A stretch of 62,813 nucleotides of DNA, taken from the NCBI GenBank assembly GCA_016209275.1, contig JACQWM010000052.1, forward strand, positions 1 through 62,813, read 5' to 3'. A program made the position numbers and the translations under genes. Source of the stretch: Candidatus Omnitrophota bacterium (GTDB lineage: Bacteria; Omnitrophota; Gorgyraeia; Aquiviventales; Aquiviventaceae). Of the stretch, positions 9,086-16,265 are shown piece after piece. The notes under the pieces are model-generated. The model was given only the letters and a program-made list of their open reading frames with translations. It was not told where the DNA came from and did no database searches. Each line of letters opens with the position of its first letter. The first letter of the stretch is position 1.

Positions 9086-9155
9086 AAACCCAAAGGCAAT
9101 ACCTTGCTCAGCGACCCGCTTTACAGAATCCACGCTTATCATCCACACTTTTTTC

Positions 9156-9184
9156 TTGACCGCTATTTAGATTTCCACTATACT
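9156..9184 (+). promoter_or_regulatory. Sigma-70-type promoter for the gene at 9211
   Basis: TTGACC (9156-9161) and TATACT (9179-9184) are separated by 17 bp and lie 26 bp before the start codon. A perfect AAAGGAGG ribosome binding site follows at 9199-9206. An independent promoter fits a self-contained accessory insert. Confidence 0.7.
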
Positions 9185-9210
9185 TGGGATCGCTATCCAA
9201 AGGAGGCGCA

Positions 9211-9690
9211 ATGGCAAAAATCACTTTTGATCTACGAGATGGGCAAATTGTAATCGAGGGAGCCGAAAAGGAGTTGATTGAGATTCTACAGGTGGCTAAG
9301 ACCGTCGCTCCTCATTTTAAAGATGTAAACATTCACGGTGAGGTAGCTAGCACTGAGGAGGCTCGTGGAATAACTAGTCCCAGCGGTAGAAAAACCACAG
9401 TGAGAGAATTCGCTAAAGAGCTTCCGGTCAGTACCTTTTACGAACGCATAGCGGCTATCGCTTATCATGCAATTAAACATGAGCGGCGAGCCTCATTCTC
9501 CCCTAAAGAAATGGAGGACTGGTTCGGGTTATGTGGTTTCAAGAAGCCGAGTAACATGCGCGTGGCTTTCAATGATGCCAAAAGAAAATACGGATATATC
9601 GAGAGAAAAGGTCATGGTCAGTGGACAATTTCAACTGGCGGAGAAAATATAATTCTTGAGATGCTTGAGCGAAAAGGGGGCAACCCCTAA
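9211..9690 (+). CDS. Hypothetical accessory protein (159 aa)
   Basis: I do not recognise this family. The start at 9211 follows a strong AAAGGAGG site; the longer open frame upstream is not needed. The N-terminus (MAKITFDLRDGQIVIEGAEKELIEIL) reads like a small alpha/beta domain. The middle (about residues 55-130) is helical and ends in a possible DNA-binding-like segment (PSNMRVAFNDAKRKYGYIERKGHGQWTIS, here described by its ends) that resembles a winged-helix tail. Codon use is AT-richer than the flanking housekeeping genes, consistent with acquisition. It lies inside the inverted-repeat-flanked insert. Confidence 0.7.
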   Translation: MAKITFDLRDGQIVIEGAEKELIEILQVAKTVAPHFKDVNIHGEVASTEEARGITSPSGRKTTVREFAKELPVSTFYERIAAIAYHAIKHERRASFSPKEMEDWFGLCGFKKPSNMRVAFNDAKRKYGYIERKGHGQWTISTGGENIILEMLERKGGNP

Positions 9691-9753
9691 CATGGAGTGT
9701 AGCCATGCCGCCTCCATTACGCGGCTGGCTCGGCAGCCCTAGATAAAGCAAGA

Positions 9754-9785
9754 AGGCGGGATCGCCGCTAAGCTGATACCCGCCT
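9754..9785. repeat. Hairpin in the 9691-9921 spacer
   Basis: aggcggg (9754-9760) pairs with cccgcct (9779-9785), followed by a short T-poor tail. It lies downstream of the gene at 9211 and may end its transcript, but there is no clear T-run. Confidence 0.35.
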
Positions 9786-9807
9786 CCTTGTCCGAGCTAT
9801 GTACGAC

Positions 9808-9850
9808 CTAGACGGGGCTACTTGCTCGTTTGGGCGGTAGTCCCGTCTAG
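9808..9850. repeat. Strong 14-bp-arm hairpin upstream of the DUF3800 gene
   Basis: Arms 9808-9821 and 9837-9850 (ctagacggggctac / gtagtcccgtctag) pair along 14 positions with one G-T pair and a 15-nt loop. It could be a terminator without a T-run, a small structured RNA or an operator. The rest of the 9691-9921 spacer holds no gene that I can see. Confidence 0.5.
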
Positions 9851-9921
9851 TATATTAGCTTAGATATTCGGTACTTGACAAGGGAATTGTATACCTGAAT
9901 CAGCAGGAGTAGCTTAATAAG

Positions 9922-10761
9922 ATGCTTTTCTTCATTGATGAAAGTTGGCAGGCAACACACGACCAAAAGCTTAAGGCTGGGGTGCTCGCTGCCGTCCAGA
10001 TTAAGAGCCACGACTTTAACGAGTGCTCGCAGGACATTTATTCAATCAAGGCAAGCCATCTAGGACGTGAAAACGGTAACATAGAATTGAAGGGAAAAAG
10101 TGTTTTGGGAGCGTATCAATTTCGGTTAGAGTCAAGAGGGATTCGCTCAAAGGATCTTGCTCTTGTTAGAGAAATACTCTCGTATATGGCGACAAAAGGG
10201 ACGACGGCGTTTGCTTCAGTCGTGTTCGCAAAGGAAGATATGGATTTAGCTTGCGCTGACTCCCAGCACCTCGAACGGCCATTCTTTTACCTGTTCGAGA
10301 GAATCAATTTATTCATGAAAGAGAACCATCCAGGACTAATTGCAAAATTGATCTTTGACGACAGAGGCGTCCAAACAAATCAGAAAATATCAATCTCGGT
10401 GAGTAATTTCTTCCATAAAAGCTCAGCGGGTCGTTCGTTTGACTCAATTCTCAAGGTTCCATTATTTGCTATCTCAAAGGAAAATGTGGGGATTCAGGTG
10501 GCTGACATCGTAGCTTACACGCTAGGTGGACGATTCACTGGCGACAAGAACATCGGTGAATTCTTTAAGACGGTAAAGAGTATGGAGTTCAAGAGTAGAC
10601 TGACTCGTGACGTTAGTGGGGTTCAGCGCCCTTGGCTGGGATTCAAGATCATAAAAGATAAAGAGGCTGGCGATTTAAGAACCCCAATCGGAATTCCTAA
10701 ACCTATGAGGGGACCAGAGGGCCCCCCACCAACCTCCACACCTAGCTTGGCATCCCCCTAA
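9922..10761 (+). CDS. DUF3800 domain-containing protein
   Basis: The 279-residue product opens with FFIDESW, has a charged mid-section (LIFDDRG) and ends its core with VGIQVADIVAYTLGGRF, the conserved acidic and Gln-x-Ala-Asp motifs of DUF3800, a family of RNase H-like fold whose function is not settled and which is common in mobile and defence-linked DNA. A weak AGGAG lies about 12 bp before the start. The last ~20 residues (Pro/Ser-rich) look like read-through of non-family sequence. It sits in the AT-richer insert, next to a transposase remnant. Confidence 0.8.
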   Translation: MLFFIDESWQATHDQKLKAGVLAAVQIKSHDFNECSQDIYSIKASHLGRENGNIELKGKSVLGAYQFRLESRGIRSKDLALVREILSYMATKGTTAFASVVFAKEDMDLACADSQHLERPFFYLFERINLFMKENHPGLIAKLIFDDRGVQTNQKISISVSNFFHKSSAGRSFDSILKVPLFAISKENVGIQVADIVAYTLGGRFTGDKNIGEFFKTVKSMEFKSRLTRDVSGVQRPWLGFKIIKDKEAGDLRTPIGIPKPMRGPEGPPPTSTPSLASP

Positions 10762-10771
10762 CCCCCCTGTC

Positions 10772-10907
10772 AAGTTTTTCTACAACTTCTGCCGGTGGCA
10801 TCGAACCCTCACGATGACACCGGGCAATGGCGGCTGGTATAAGAGATCATATCTGGACGCTGGAAGAACTCGTAGACGAAGCCTTGCAGTGGCCTTCCGA
10901 AAAATGA
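10772..10907 (+). pseudogene. Frameshifted C-terminal fragment of a transposase
   Basis: From 10772 one frame reads KFFYNFCRWHRTLTMTP. After about 10823 the match continues in another frame as AMAAGIRDHIWTLEELV and stops at 10905-10907. Joined, this looks like the tail of transposases ending YNF-x-R-x-H-x-TLRMTPAMAAG-x-x-DHIW, as remembered from IS1-like and related DDE families. No upstream part of the transposase is present and the frame is broken, so it is a remnant. The family name is a memory-based inference. Confidence 0.55.
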
Positions 10908-11167
10908 AGAAGTGGTTTTTAATCTTGTTTACTCTCTTTCTGTCAGGCTGCGGTTCGGCCTATGACAAAGGCTACGAAGATGTCTGGGAGGAGCGTGGAA
11001 AAGACCCCCTCATGTATGTGCTAAGCGGGGCATATCAGAGTGGTTATCAGCAAGGAGAACGCGATTATGCTGATTACAACAAAGGTTGCGCCCACGCGGA
11101 TGGAGGCGAACCCAAGCAGCGATTTGATAGCTATTACTACGACTTGGGTTACAGCGAATGCCAGTAA
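10904..11167 (+). CDS. Small putative lipoprotein (87 aa)
   Basis: MKKWFLILFTLFLSGCG is a textbook lipoprotein signal with lipobox LSGC, so the mature protein would start at Cys17 and be membrane-anchored. The mature part is rich in Gly, Tyr and acidic residues (YDKGYEDVWEERG, YQSGYQQGERDYADYNKG), with two repeated GY-containing segments. No family recognised. The start overlaps the end of the transposase remnant, and the ribosome binding site is weak. Confidence 0.7.
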   Translation: MKKWFLILFTLFLSGCGSAYDKGYEDVWEERGKDPLMYVLSGAYQSGYQQGERDYADYNKGCAHADGGEPKQRFDSYYYDLGYSECQ

Positions 11168-11177
11168 TTTTCGTTGG

Positions 11178-11195
11178 TCAAATTAGGACACTACC
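11178..11195. repeat. Right inverted repeat of the 2.1-kb insert
   Basis: TCAAATTAGGACACTACC is the reverse complement, with two mismatches, of the repeat at 9068-9085. It lies after the lipoprotein gene and before ilvB, bounding the insert on the right. Confidence 0.6.
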
Positions 11196-11210
11196 CCGAA
11201 TTGGTTTTGC

Positions 11211-11239
11211 TTTCTCTGACGAGAAAATCCAGCTATAAT
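11211..11239 (+). promoter_or_regulatory. Possible promoter for ilvB
   Basis: A perfect TATAAT (11234-11239) lies 11 bp before the ilvB ATG, with a poor -35 (tttctc, 17-bp spacing). If used, the leader would be very short. No attenuator or leader peptide is visible. Confidence 0.35.
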
Positions 11240-11250
11240 ATTTGGTTACC

Positions 11251-13008
11251 ATGTCGCAAAAACTCAAAGGCGCGCAAATCCTCGTCGAGTGCCTCAAACG
11301 CGAGGGAGTCGAGACGGTCTTCGGCATCCCTGGCGGGGTCAATCTGCCCACGTTTGACGCGCTCTACCAATCGTCGATCAAGGTCATCCTCACGGTGCAT
11401 GAGCAGGGCGCGGCCCATATGGCCGACGGCTTTGCCCGCGCTACCGGCAAGGTCGGCGTGTGCCTGGCGACCTCCGGTCCTGGGGCGACCAACCTGGTGA
11501 CCGGCATTGCCACCGCGTACATGGATTCGATTCCGATCGTGGCCTTGACCGGCCAGGTGCGCACGTCGGTGATCGGCAACGATGCGTTTCAAGAGGTGGA
11601 CACGATCGGCATCACCCGGCCGGTGACGAAGCACAGCTACCTCGTCAAAGATGTGCGAGACATCGCCCGCGTGGTGCGCGAAGCCTTCTACATCGCGGCG
11701 ACCGGCCGGCCAGGGCCGGTGCTGATCGATCTGCCGGTGGACTCGACGGTGGCCGAGACCGAATTCATCTACCCTGAGACAGTGGACATCCGCGGCTATC
11801 GGCCCACCGAGGCTCCAAAGCCCTCAGCCAAAGCGATCGAACAGTTGGCCGAGGTCATTGCGCGCGCCAACAAGCCGATTCTCTACGCCGGGGCCGGCGT
11901 GATCCAAGCCGGGGCCACCGCGGAGCTGATGGAGCTGGCCCATAAAACCAAGATTCCCGTGACGACCAGCCTGCTGGGTCTGGGCGGGTTTCCAGAGACG
12001 GATCCGCTGAGTTTGGGCATGCTGGGCATGCACGGGTTTGAATACACGAACTACGCCGTGGCCCAGTGCGATTTGCTCATCGGCATCGGGGCGCGCTTCG
12101 ATGACCGCGTGACCGGCAAGCCGGATGAATTCGCCCGCCATGCCAAGAAGGCGCACATCGACGTGGATCCTTCCTCGATCAATAAGACCGTCGTGGTGGA
12201 CTATCCGGTGGTGGGCGATGTGAAACACGTGCTGCAGGCCCTCAACCGCATCGTGAACGCCCCGGACACCAACGGTTGGCTCAAGACGATTGCCGAGATG
12301 CGCAAGCAGTACCCGCTCGTCTACCGCGAAAAAACCAAGCTGCTGCCGCAATACATCATTCAGCAGATCTCCGAAGCGACGAAGGGCAACGCCGTGATCG
12401 CGACCGGGGTCGGGCAGCATCAGATGTGGGCCGCGCAGTTCTATCAATTCAATCGGCCGCGATCGCTGATCACCAGCGGAGGCTTAGGCACCATGGGCTT
12501 TGGGCTGCCGGCGGCCATTGGCGCTCAATTCGGCCGGCCCAATGAAGTCGTGTGGGACATCGATGGCGACGGCAGCTTCCAGATGACCGCGCAGGAGCTC
12601 GCCACGGCCGCTCAGCACAAATTGCCGCTGAAGGTGGCGATCATGAACAACCAGCACCACGGCATGGTGCGGCAATGGCAGGATTTATTCTATGAGGGAC
12701 GGCATGCCAGCTCTCGCTTGAACCCGGTGGATTTCGTGAAGCTGGCTGAGGCGAACGGGTGCGTGGGCATTCGCGTGGAACGGAAGGATGAGGTGCGTCA
12801 GGCCATCGACCGCGCGATGCAGGTGAATGACCGTCCGACGGTGATTGAGTTCATGGTGGAGCAGACCGAGAATATTTGGCCGATGATAGCACCCGGCAAA
12901 CCGCATGACCAGCTCTTGGGCACCTACGAAACGCTCAAGAATGAAGGCGGAGTAGCCCAGCACAGGCGCCTTGATCCCGATGACGAATCCAAACTCAGCC
13001 TCGGCTAA
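11251..13008 (+). CDS. ilvB: Acetolactate synthase, catalytic subunit
   Basis: Thiamine diphosphate enzyme that makes acetolactate or acetohydroxybutyrate for valine, leucine and isoleucine. The 585 residues hold the three domains: the PYR domain with catalytic Glu (VHEQGAAHMADG) and SGPGATN, the FAD-type central domain, and the PP domain with GDGSFQMTAQE...NNQHHGMVRQWQ (the GDG...NN metal/ThDP motif). A TTG at 11242 is also in frame, but the ATG at 11251 gives the usual MSQKLKGAQIL start. First gene of the ilv-leu block. Confidence 0.96.
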   Translation: MSQKLKGAQILVECLKREGVETVFGIPGGVNLPTFDALYQSSIKVILTVHEQGAAHMADGFARATGKVGVCLATSGPGATNLVTGIATAYMDSIPIVALTGQVRTSVIGNDAFQEVDTIGITRPVTKHSYLVKDVRDIARVVREAFYIAATGRPGPVLIDLPVDSTVAETEFIYPETVDIRGYRPTEAPKPSAKAIEQLAEVIARANKPILYAGAGVIQAGATAELMELAHKTKIPVTTSLLGLGGFPETDPLSLGMLGMHGFEYTNYAVAQCDLLIGIGARFDDRVTGKPDEFARHAKKAHIDVDPSSINKTVVVDYPVVGDVKHVLQALNRIVNAPDTNGWLKTIAEMRKQYPLVYREKTKLLPQYIIQQISEATKGNAVIATGVGQHQMWAAQFYQFNRPRSLITSGGLGTMGFGLPAAIGAQFGRPNEVVWDIDGDGSFQMTAQELATAAQHKLPLKVAIMNNQHHGMVRQWQDLFYEGRHASSRLNPVDFVKLAEANGCVGIRVERKDEVRQAIDRAMQVNDRPTVIEFMVEQTENIWPMIAPGKPHDQLLGTYETLKNEGGVAQHRRLDPDDESKLSLG

Positions 13009-13027
13009 TACAGAAATTCATGACGTT

Positions 13028-13107
13028 GATTACACAGATTATGAAAAGATGATTGCACAGATTAAGGCGATTTAATCGGTGTAATCAATTTGAAAATCTG
13101 TGTAATC
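13028..13107. repeat. Nested GATTACACAGATT inverted repeats
   Basis: Outer arms gattacacagatt (13028-13040) and aatctgtgtaatc (13095-13107) are perfect. Inside them, 13051-13065 pairs with 13072-13086 with two mismatches, using nearly the same word. The structure fills the ilvB-ilvN spacer and leaves ilvN without an obvious Shine-Dalgarno site. Confidence 0.85.
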
Positions 13108-13115
13108 CCACAAAA

Positions 13116-13595
13116 ATGAGTGAAAAACATACGATTTCTTGCTTAGTGGAAAACCACTTCGGCGTGCTGGCCAGGATTTCGAATCTGATCAGCGCCCGAG
13201 GCTTTAACATCGATTCGCTGACGGTGAGCGCGACCGAAGATCCCACGATCTCGCGCATGACCATCGTGGTGGATGCGGATACCACCGTAAAACTGGAGCA
13301 GGTGAAGAACCAGCTCAACCGGCTCATCGACGTGATCGAGGTGCGCGAGCTGAAGGAAGGCCAGTTCATCGACCGGGAAATTCTGCTGGCCCGCGTTTCC
13401 GCCAGTGGCAAAAAACGGGCCGAGCTGGAAGCGCTCGCGGCGAGTTTCGGCGCGAAGCTGGCGGAAACCACCGATCATTCCGTCGTGATTGAGGCGATCG
13501 GCGACACCAAGCGGCTGGATCAGCTCGTGGAGAAGCTTCGGCCTCATGGCATCACCAAGCTCGTCCGCACCGGCCGTGTAGCACTTGAGAAATAG
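13116..13595 (+). CDS. ilvN: Acetolactate synthase, regulatory subunit
   Basis: Feedback-sensing small subunit that binds IlvB. The 159-residue product has the N-terminal ACT domain (HTISCLVENHFGVLARISNLISARGFNI, by its ends) and the C-terminal ALS_ss_C domain (IDREILLARVSA...). The start at 13116 is family-typical; the 5' extension only reads the hairpin repeat. It is directly downstream of ilvB as usual. Confidence 0.95.
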   Translation: MSEKHTISCLVENHFGVLARISNLISARGFNIDSLTVSATEDPTISRMTIVVDADTTVKLEQVKNQLNRLIDVIEVRELKEGQFIDREILLARVSASGKKRAELEALAASFGAKLAETTDHSVVIEAIGDTKRLDQLVEKLRPHGITKLVRTGRVALEK

Positions 13596-13605
13596 ACGAA
13601 AAGAC

Positions 13606-13679
13606 GACCCAGGACACATGACCCATGACATTTGATGAAGACCGTTTGGTCATGAGTCGTGAGTCATGCGGCATGGGTC
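13606..13679. repeat. GACNCAT / ATGNGTC heptamer inverted module
   Basis: Left arm 13606-13633 reads gacccag, gacacat, gacccat, gacattt. Right arm 13652-13679 reads atgagtc, gtgagtc, atgcggc, atgggtc. That is four 7-bp words per arm in opposite orientation with an 18-nt spacer. It lies right after the ilvN stop. Confidence 0.85.
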
Positions 13680-13691
13680 GCCGTCACTGAA

Positions 13692-14075
13692 ATGATTCCA
13701 GTTCCCATAGCTTTGCTCACACTCTTCTACGGCGCGATGGCGGCCCTCTCCGCCGCAACGGTGTGGAAGATGTTTTTTGATGTGACCGATCGCTCGATGC
13801 TGCTGCCGCTGGGGTGGCTAGCGCTGTCGGCGAGCCTGATGTGCGGTTTGCCGCTGCTCAAACCTTGGGCGCGCAAGCTGGCCGTGGCGGCGTCGTTATT
13901 GATGATGGTGTTTACCTTATCGCTGGCAACGCTGTTGGTGATGCGCGGCCAGCCTAGTGTCGCGATCATCGCGACATGCGGGGCCGGCGTGCATGGGGTG
14001 GTTATCCGCTATCTGCAGCGGCCGATGGTGAAGGCGTACTTTCAGAGCGATATCAGATATCAAAGTGAACTTTGA
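13692..14075 (+). CDS. Hypothetical membrane protein (127 aa)
   Basis: The product has four hydrophobic segments (about residues 5-25, 40-60, 62-85, 88-108) and a short basic tail, so it is probably an integral inner-membrane protein. No family recognised. I start at ATG 13692 because upstream residues come from a repeat module. The final codons (SDIRYQSEL, stop) are encoded inside a GATATC hairpin. It lies between ilvN and ilvC. Confidence 0.65.
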   Translation: MIPVPIALLTLFYGAMAALSAATVWKMFFDVTDRSMLLPLGWLALSASLMCGLPLLKPWARKLAVAASLLMMVFTLSLATLLVMRGQPSVAIIATCGAGVHGVVIRYLQRPMVKAYFQSDIRYQSEL

Positions 14076-14087
14076 TATCTGATATCG
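14048..14087. repeat. GATATCA palindromic hairpin, copy 1
   Basis: Perfect 19-bp arms (14048-14066 and 14069-14087) with a 2-nt loop, built on gatatca/gatatca words. It contains the stop codon of the upstream gene and ends 4 nt before the ilvC ribosome binding site (ggaaagga, 14091-14098). Confidence 0.95.
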
Positions 14088-14103
14088 ATTGGAAAGGATG
14101 ACA

Positions 14104-15153
14104 ATGGCGAAGATGTATTACGAGAAGGATGCAGACGTAAAAGCGCTTAAGGGTAAGACGGTGGCGATCATTGGCTACGGCATCCAGGGCCGGGGCCAAG
14201 CGCTCAATCTGCGCGACTCAGGCGTCAAAGTTATTGTTGCCCAGCGCCCTGGCGGGCCAAATTTCGATCTGGCCAAGCACGATGGCTGGACACCAGTCTC
14301 CGCGACCGAGGCGGCCAAGAAGGCCGATGTCATCATCATGCTCGCCCAGGATATGCTCCAGGGGCAGATCTACCGCAAGTCGATTGCACCGAACTTGAAG
14401 GCTGGCAAGGCGCTGGGATTTTCGCACGGCTTTGCGGTGCTGTACAAGCTGGTCGATCCGCCGAAGAACGTCGATGTGATCTTGATTGCGCCCAAGGGTC
14501 CTGGCAGCTTGGTGCGCTCGCAGTATCTCGAAGGCAAAGGGGTTCCGGCGTTGGTGGCCGTCTATCAGGATGCGACAGGCAAGGCCAAGCAGCTCGCCCT
14601 GGCCTGGGCCAAGGGTATTGGGGCCACGCGAGCCGGGGTATTGGAGACGACCTTTAAGGAAGAAACCGAAACCGATAACTTTGGCGAGCAAGCCGTGCTG
14701 TGCGGCGGAGCCTCGGCGCTGATCAAGGCCGGATTTGAGACGCTGGTCGAGGCCGGCTATCAGCCGGAAGTGGCGTACTTTGAATGTTTGCATGAGCTGA
14801 AGCTGATCACCGACATGTTCTGGGCCTCAGGCATCCAGGGCATGCGCAAGCGCGTCTCGGATACGGCGAAGTGGGGCGATGTGGCGTGCGGGCCGCGCGT
14901 GATCGATGCGCGCGTGAAGGACAACATGAAGCAGCTGCTGCGCGAGATCCAATCCGGCCAGTTCGCCAAGGAATGGATCGCCGAGCATCAGGCCGGCCGG
15001 CCCATGTTCAACAAGCTGATGGCGCAGGATGAGCAGCATCAGATCGAGCAGGTGGGGCGCAAGCTGCGGGCGATGATGCCGTGGATAGGCAGCCAGCAAA
15101 AGCCAAGACAGAATAGAAGCAAGAAGCGGCAAGTCGCCCGCAGCCGATCGTGA
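14104..15153 (+). CDS. ilvC: Ketol-acid reductoisomerase
   Basis: NADPH- and Mg-dependent isomeroreductase, second common step to branched-chain amino acids. The 349-residue protein has the Rossmann segment [21 protein letters not shown] and the C-terminal knotted all-helical domain with the acidic metal ligands ([28 protein letters not shown]). Length fits class I plus a basic ~20-residue tail ([17 protein letters not shown]) beyond the usual end. The ATG at 14104 follows ggaaagga at 14091-14098. Confidence 0.95.
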   Translation: MAKMYYEKDADVKALKGKTVAIIGYGIQGRGQALNLRDSGVKVIVAQRPGGPNFDLAKHDGWTPVSATEAAKKADVIIMLAQDMLQGQIYRKSIAPNLKAGKALGFSHGFAVLYKLVDPPKNVDVILIAPKGPGSLVRSQYLEGKGVPALVAVYQDATGKAKQLALAWAKGIGATRAGVLETTFKEETETDNFGEQAVLCGGASALIKAGFETLVEAGYQPEVAYFECLHELKLITDMFWASGIQGMRKRVSDTAKWGDVACGPRVIDARVKDNMKQLLREIQSGQFAKEWIAEHQAGRPMFNKLMAQDEQHQIEQVGRKLRAMMPWIGSQQKPRQNRSKKRQVARSRS

Positions 15154-15167
15154 AGCGGACGGGGGTG

Positions 15168-15247
15168 ATCCCACCCCCTGCGAGTGTTGCTGAAAGCAAC
15201 CGCCGCATTGCGGCGAGCGCCTTTGGCGCCCTCGCAGGGGGTGGGAT
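15168..15247. repeat. Cloverleaf-like inverted repeat downstream of ilvC
   Basis: A perfect 17-bp outer stem (15168-15184 with 15231-15247) encloses three perfect small hairpins: 15186-15200 (6-bp stem), 15201-15215 (6-bp stem) and 15217-15229 (5-bp stem). Each has a 3-nt loop and they are separated by 0-1 nt. The result is a tight four-way junction. It is not a tRNA: no anticodon-like loop or conserved tRNA bases. It could be a structured RNA, a terminator or a mobile hairpin. Confidence 0.85.
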
Positions 15248-15268
15248 GAAGGCGCAGTTTTCAAAGGC

Positions 15269-15304
15269 AGTGAGTAAGTGAGTGGGTGAGTCAGTGAGTG
15301 AGGG
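15269..15304. repeat. GTGA/GTGAGTN low-complexity repeat
   Basis: Tandem gtga units with slips (gtgagtaa, gtgagtgg, gtgagtca, gtgagtga) follow the cloverleaf-like element. Nothing else is recognised in the 15154-15378 spacer apart from the palindrome at 15326. Confidence 0.7.
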
Positions 15305-15325
15305 AAGACGGCTTGGAACCTAAGG

Positions 15326-15365
15326 CGATATCAGATATGAAATGGCCATTTCATATCTGATATCG
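15326..15365. repeat. GATATCA palindromic hairpin, copy 2
   Basis: Perfect 40-bp palindrome (arms 15326-15345 and 15346-15365) of the gatatca-gatatga type. It ends a few bases before the ggagg site of the next gene. Confidence 0.95.
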
Positions 15366-15378
15366 AATTGGAGGACTG

Positions 15379-16002
15379 ATGAAGCGATCAGGAGGCGTGA
15401 CGGCGTGGGCGATGGTGTTGATCGTCATCGGAGCCTTGACGGCGGCGGGATCGCTCTTTGCGTTGGCGATCGGCCCTCGGGCGCTGGATGTCTACGAGGC
15501 GCAATTGCGGCAGCTGGATTCAGCCCCCACCGGAGATCAGCCCGGCCAATTGCCGCCTGAAGAAAAGGAGCGCGCCCTGAGACAATTGCGGCAAGCCTTA
15601 GAGTCAGTGCGGCAGATTCTCAGCGCTCCGGCGATCAGAATGGCCACGGCGGCGAAGAGCGCGTTGGGAAGTGCTGCGCTCATTGCCGGCATCGGGCTGC
15701 TGATGCTGCAGGGTTGGGCCAGAACACTGGCCATCGGCCAAGCTGGTGCCTCAATCCTGCTGGGCTTGTGGGAATTATTCGTCTCGCCTCAGCGGCAGAT
15801 TGCCGAGCAGATGATGGCGGCGATGAACGGCTTGGTCGATGCGGCCACGCTTGCGCAGATGCGGCAGAGCCTGCAGATCGGGCAAGCCGTCGGCCTAGGG
15901 GTGGGACTCCTCCTACTCCTAGCATGGAATGGCGTGATCATATGGTTTTTCAATCGGGAATCGGTCAAGGCCCAATTTGCAAGTGCAGCACATAGCGCAT
16001 AG
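15379..16002 (+). CDS. Hypothetical membrane protein (207 aa)
   Basis: Follows a good ribosome binding site (ttggagga). It has an N-terminal hydrophobic segment (about residues 8-30), a Gln/Glu-rich soluble loop (about 35-75), then three more hydrophobic segments (about 85-115, 110-130, 165-195). No family recognised. The last residues and stop codon lie in the 7-bp repeat at 15991-16016. It sits between ilvC and the small gene before leuA, so it may be co-transcribed with the pathway. Confidence 0.65.
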   Translation: MKRSGGVTAWAMVLIVIGALTAAGSLFALAIGPRALDVYEAQLRQLDSAPTGDQPGQLPPEEKERALRQLRQALESVRQILSAPAIRMATAAKSALGSAALIAGIGLLMLQGWARTLAIGQAGASILLGLWELFVSPQRQIAEQMMAAMNGLVDAATLAQMRQSLQIGQAVGLGVGLLLLLAWNGVIIWFFNRESVKAQFASAAHSA

Positions 16003-16016
16003 CAAATAGCAGATAG
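15991..16016. repeat. AGCNNAT heptamer repeat (reverse orientation of ATCTGCT)
   Basis: Tandem words agcgcat, agcaaat, agcagat run through the stop codon of the upstream gene up to the ATG at 16017. agcagat is the reverse complement of the atctgct word seen at 2641 and 20746. Confidence 0.75.
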
Positions 16017-16265
16017 ATGGTCAACGGCCAGGTGCATGATCCGCAGGTGTTTATTACGGTGCTGCGCGAGTATCATGAAGCCCCATCGAATGCGCGCGGG
16101 GCGCTGGCCAATACGGTCGCGGATGCGATTATCACCAAGCGTGTTGATTTGGCCCAAGTGCGCCAACATCTGATCCACGACGGCGCGCATGAGCTGCTCG
16201 AAACCCTTGACCGGCTCATTGATCTTATCGAACCCTACATTGAAGAAGGCGGAGTGGAAGAATGA
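16017..16265 (+). CDS. Hypothetical small protein (82 aa) upstream of leuA
   Basis: A soluble, mostly helical acidic protein (VHDPQVFITVLREYHEAP at the start, LETLDRLIDLIEPYIEEGG at the end). I do not recognise a family. Its stop overlaps the leuA start (ATGA), so translational coupling with leuA is likely. It could be a small accessory factor of the pathway, but nothing in the sequence proves this. Confidence 0.65.
   Translation: MVNGQVHDPQVFITVLREYHEAPSNARGALANTVADAIITKRVDLAQVRQHLIHDGAHELLETLDRLIDLIEPYIEEGGVEE

Noticed and set aside
9875-9895. TTGACA with TATACC as a promoter for the DUF3800 gene
   Set aside because: The spacing is only 9 bp; no other convincing -10 at 16-18 bp.
13659-13691. 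GTG start at 13659 for the small membrane protein
   Set aside because: The extra residues come from the heptamer module, so ATG 13692 is preferred.
15168-15247. tRNA at the cloverleaf-like element
   Set aside because: All three loops have 3 nt and there is no anticodon loop, TTC motif or CCA-type acceptor end.
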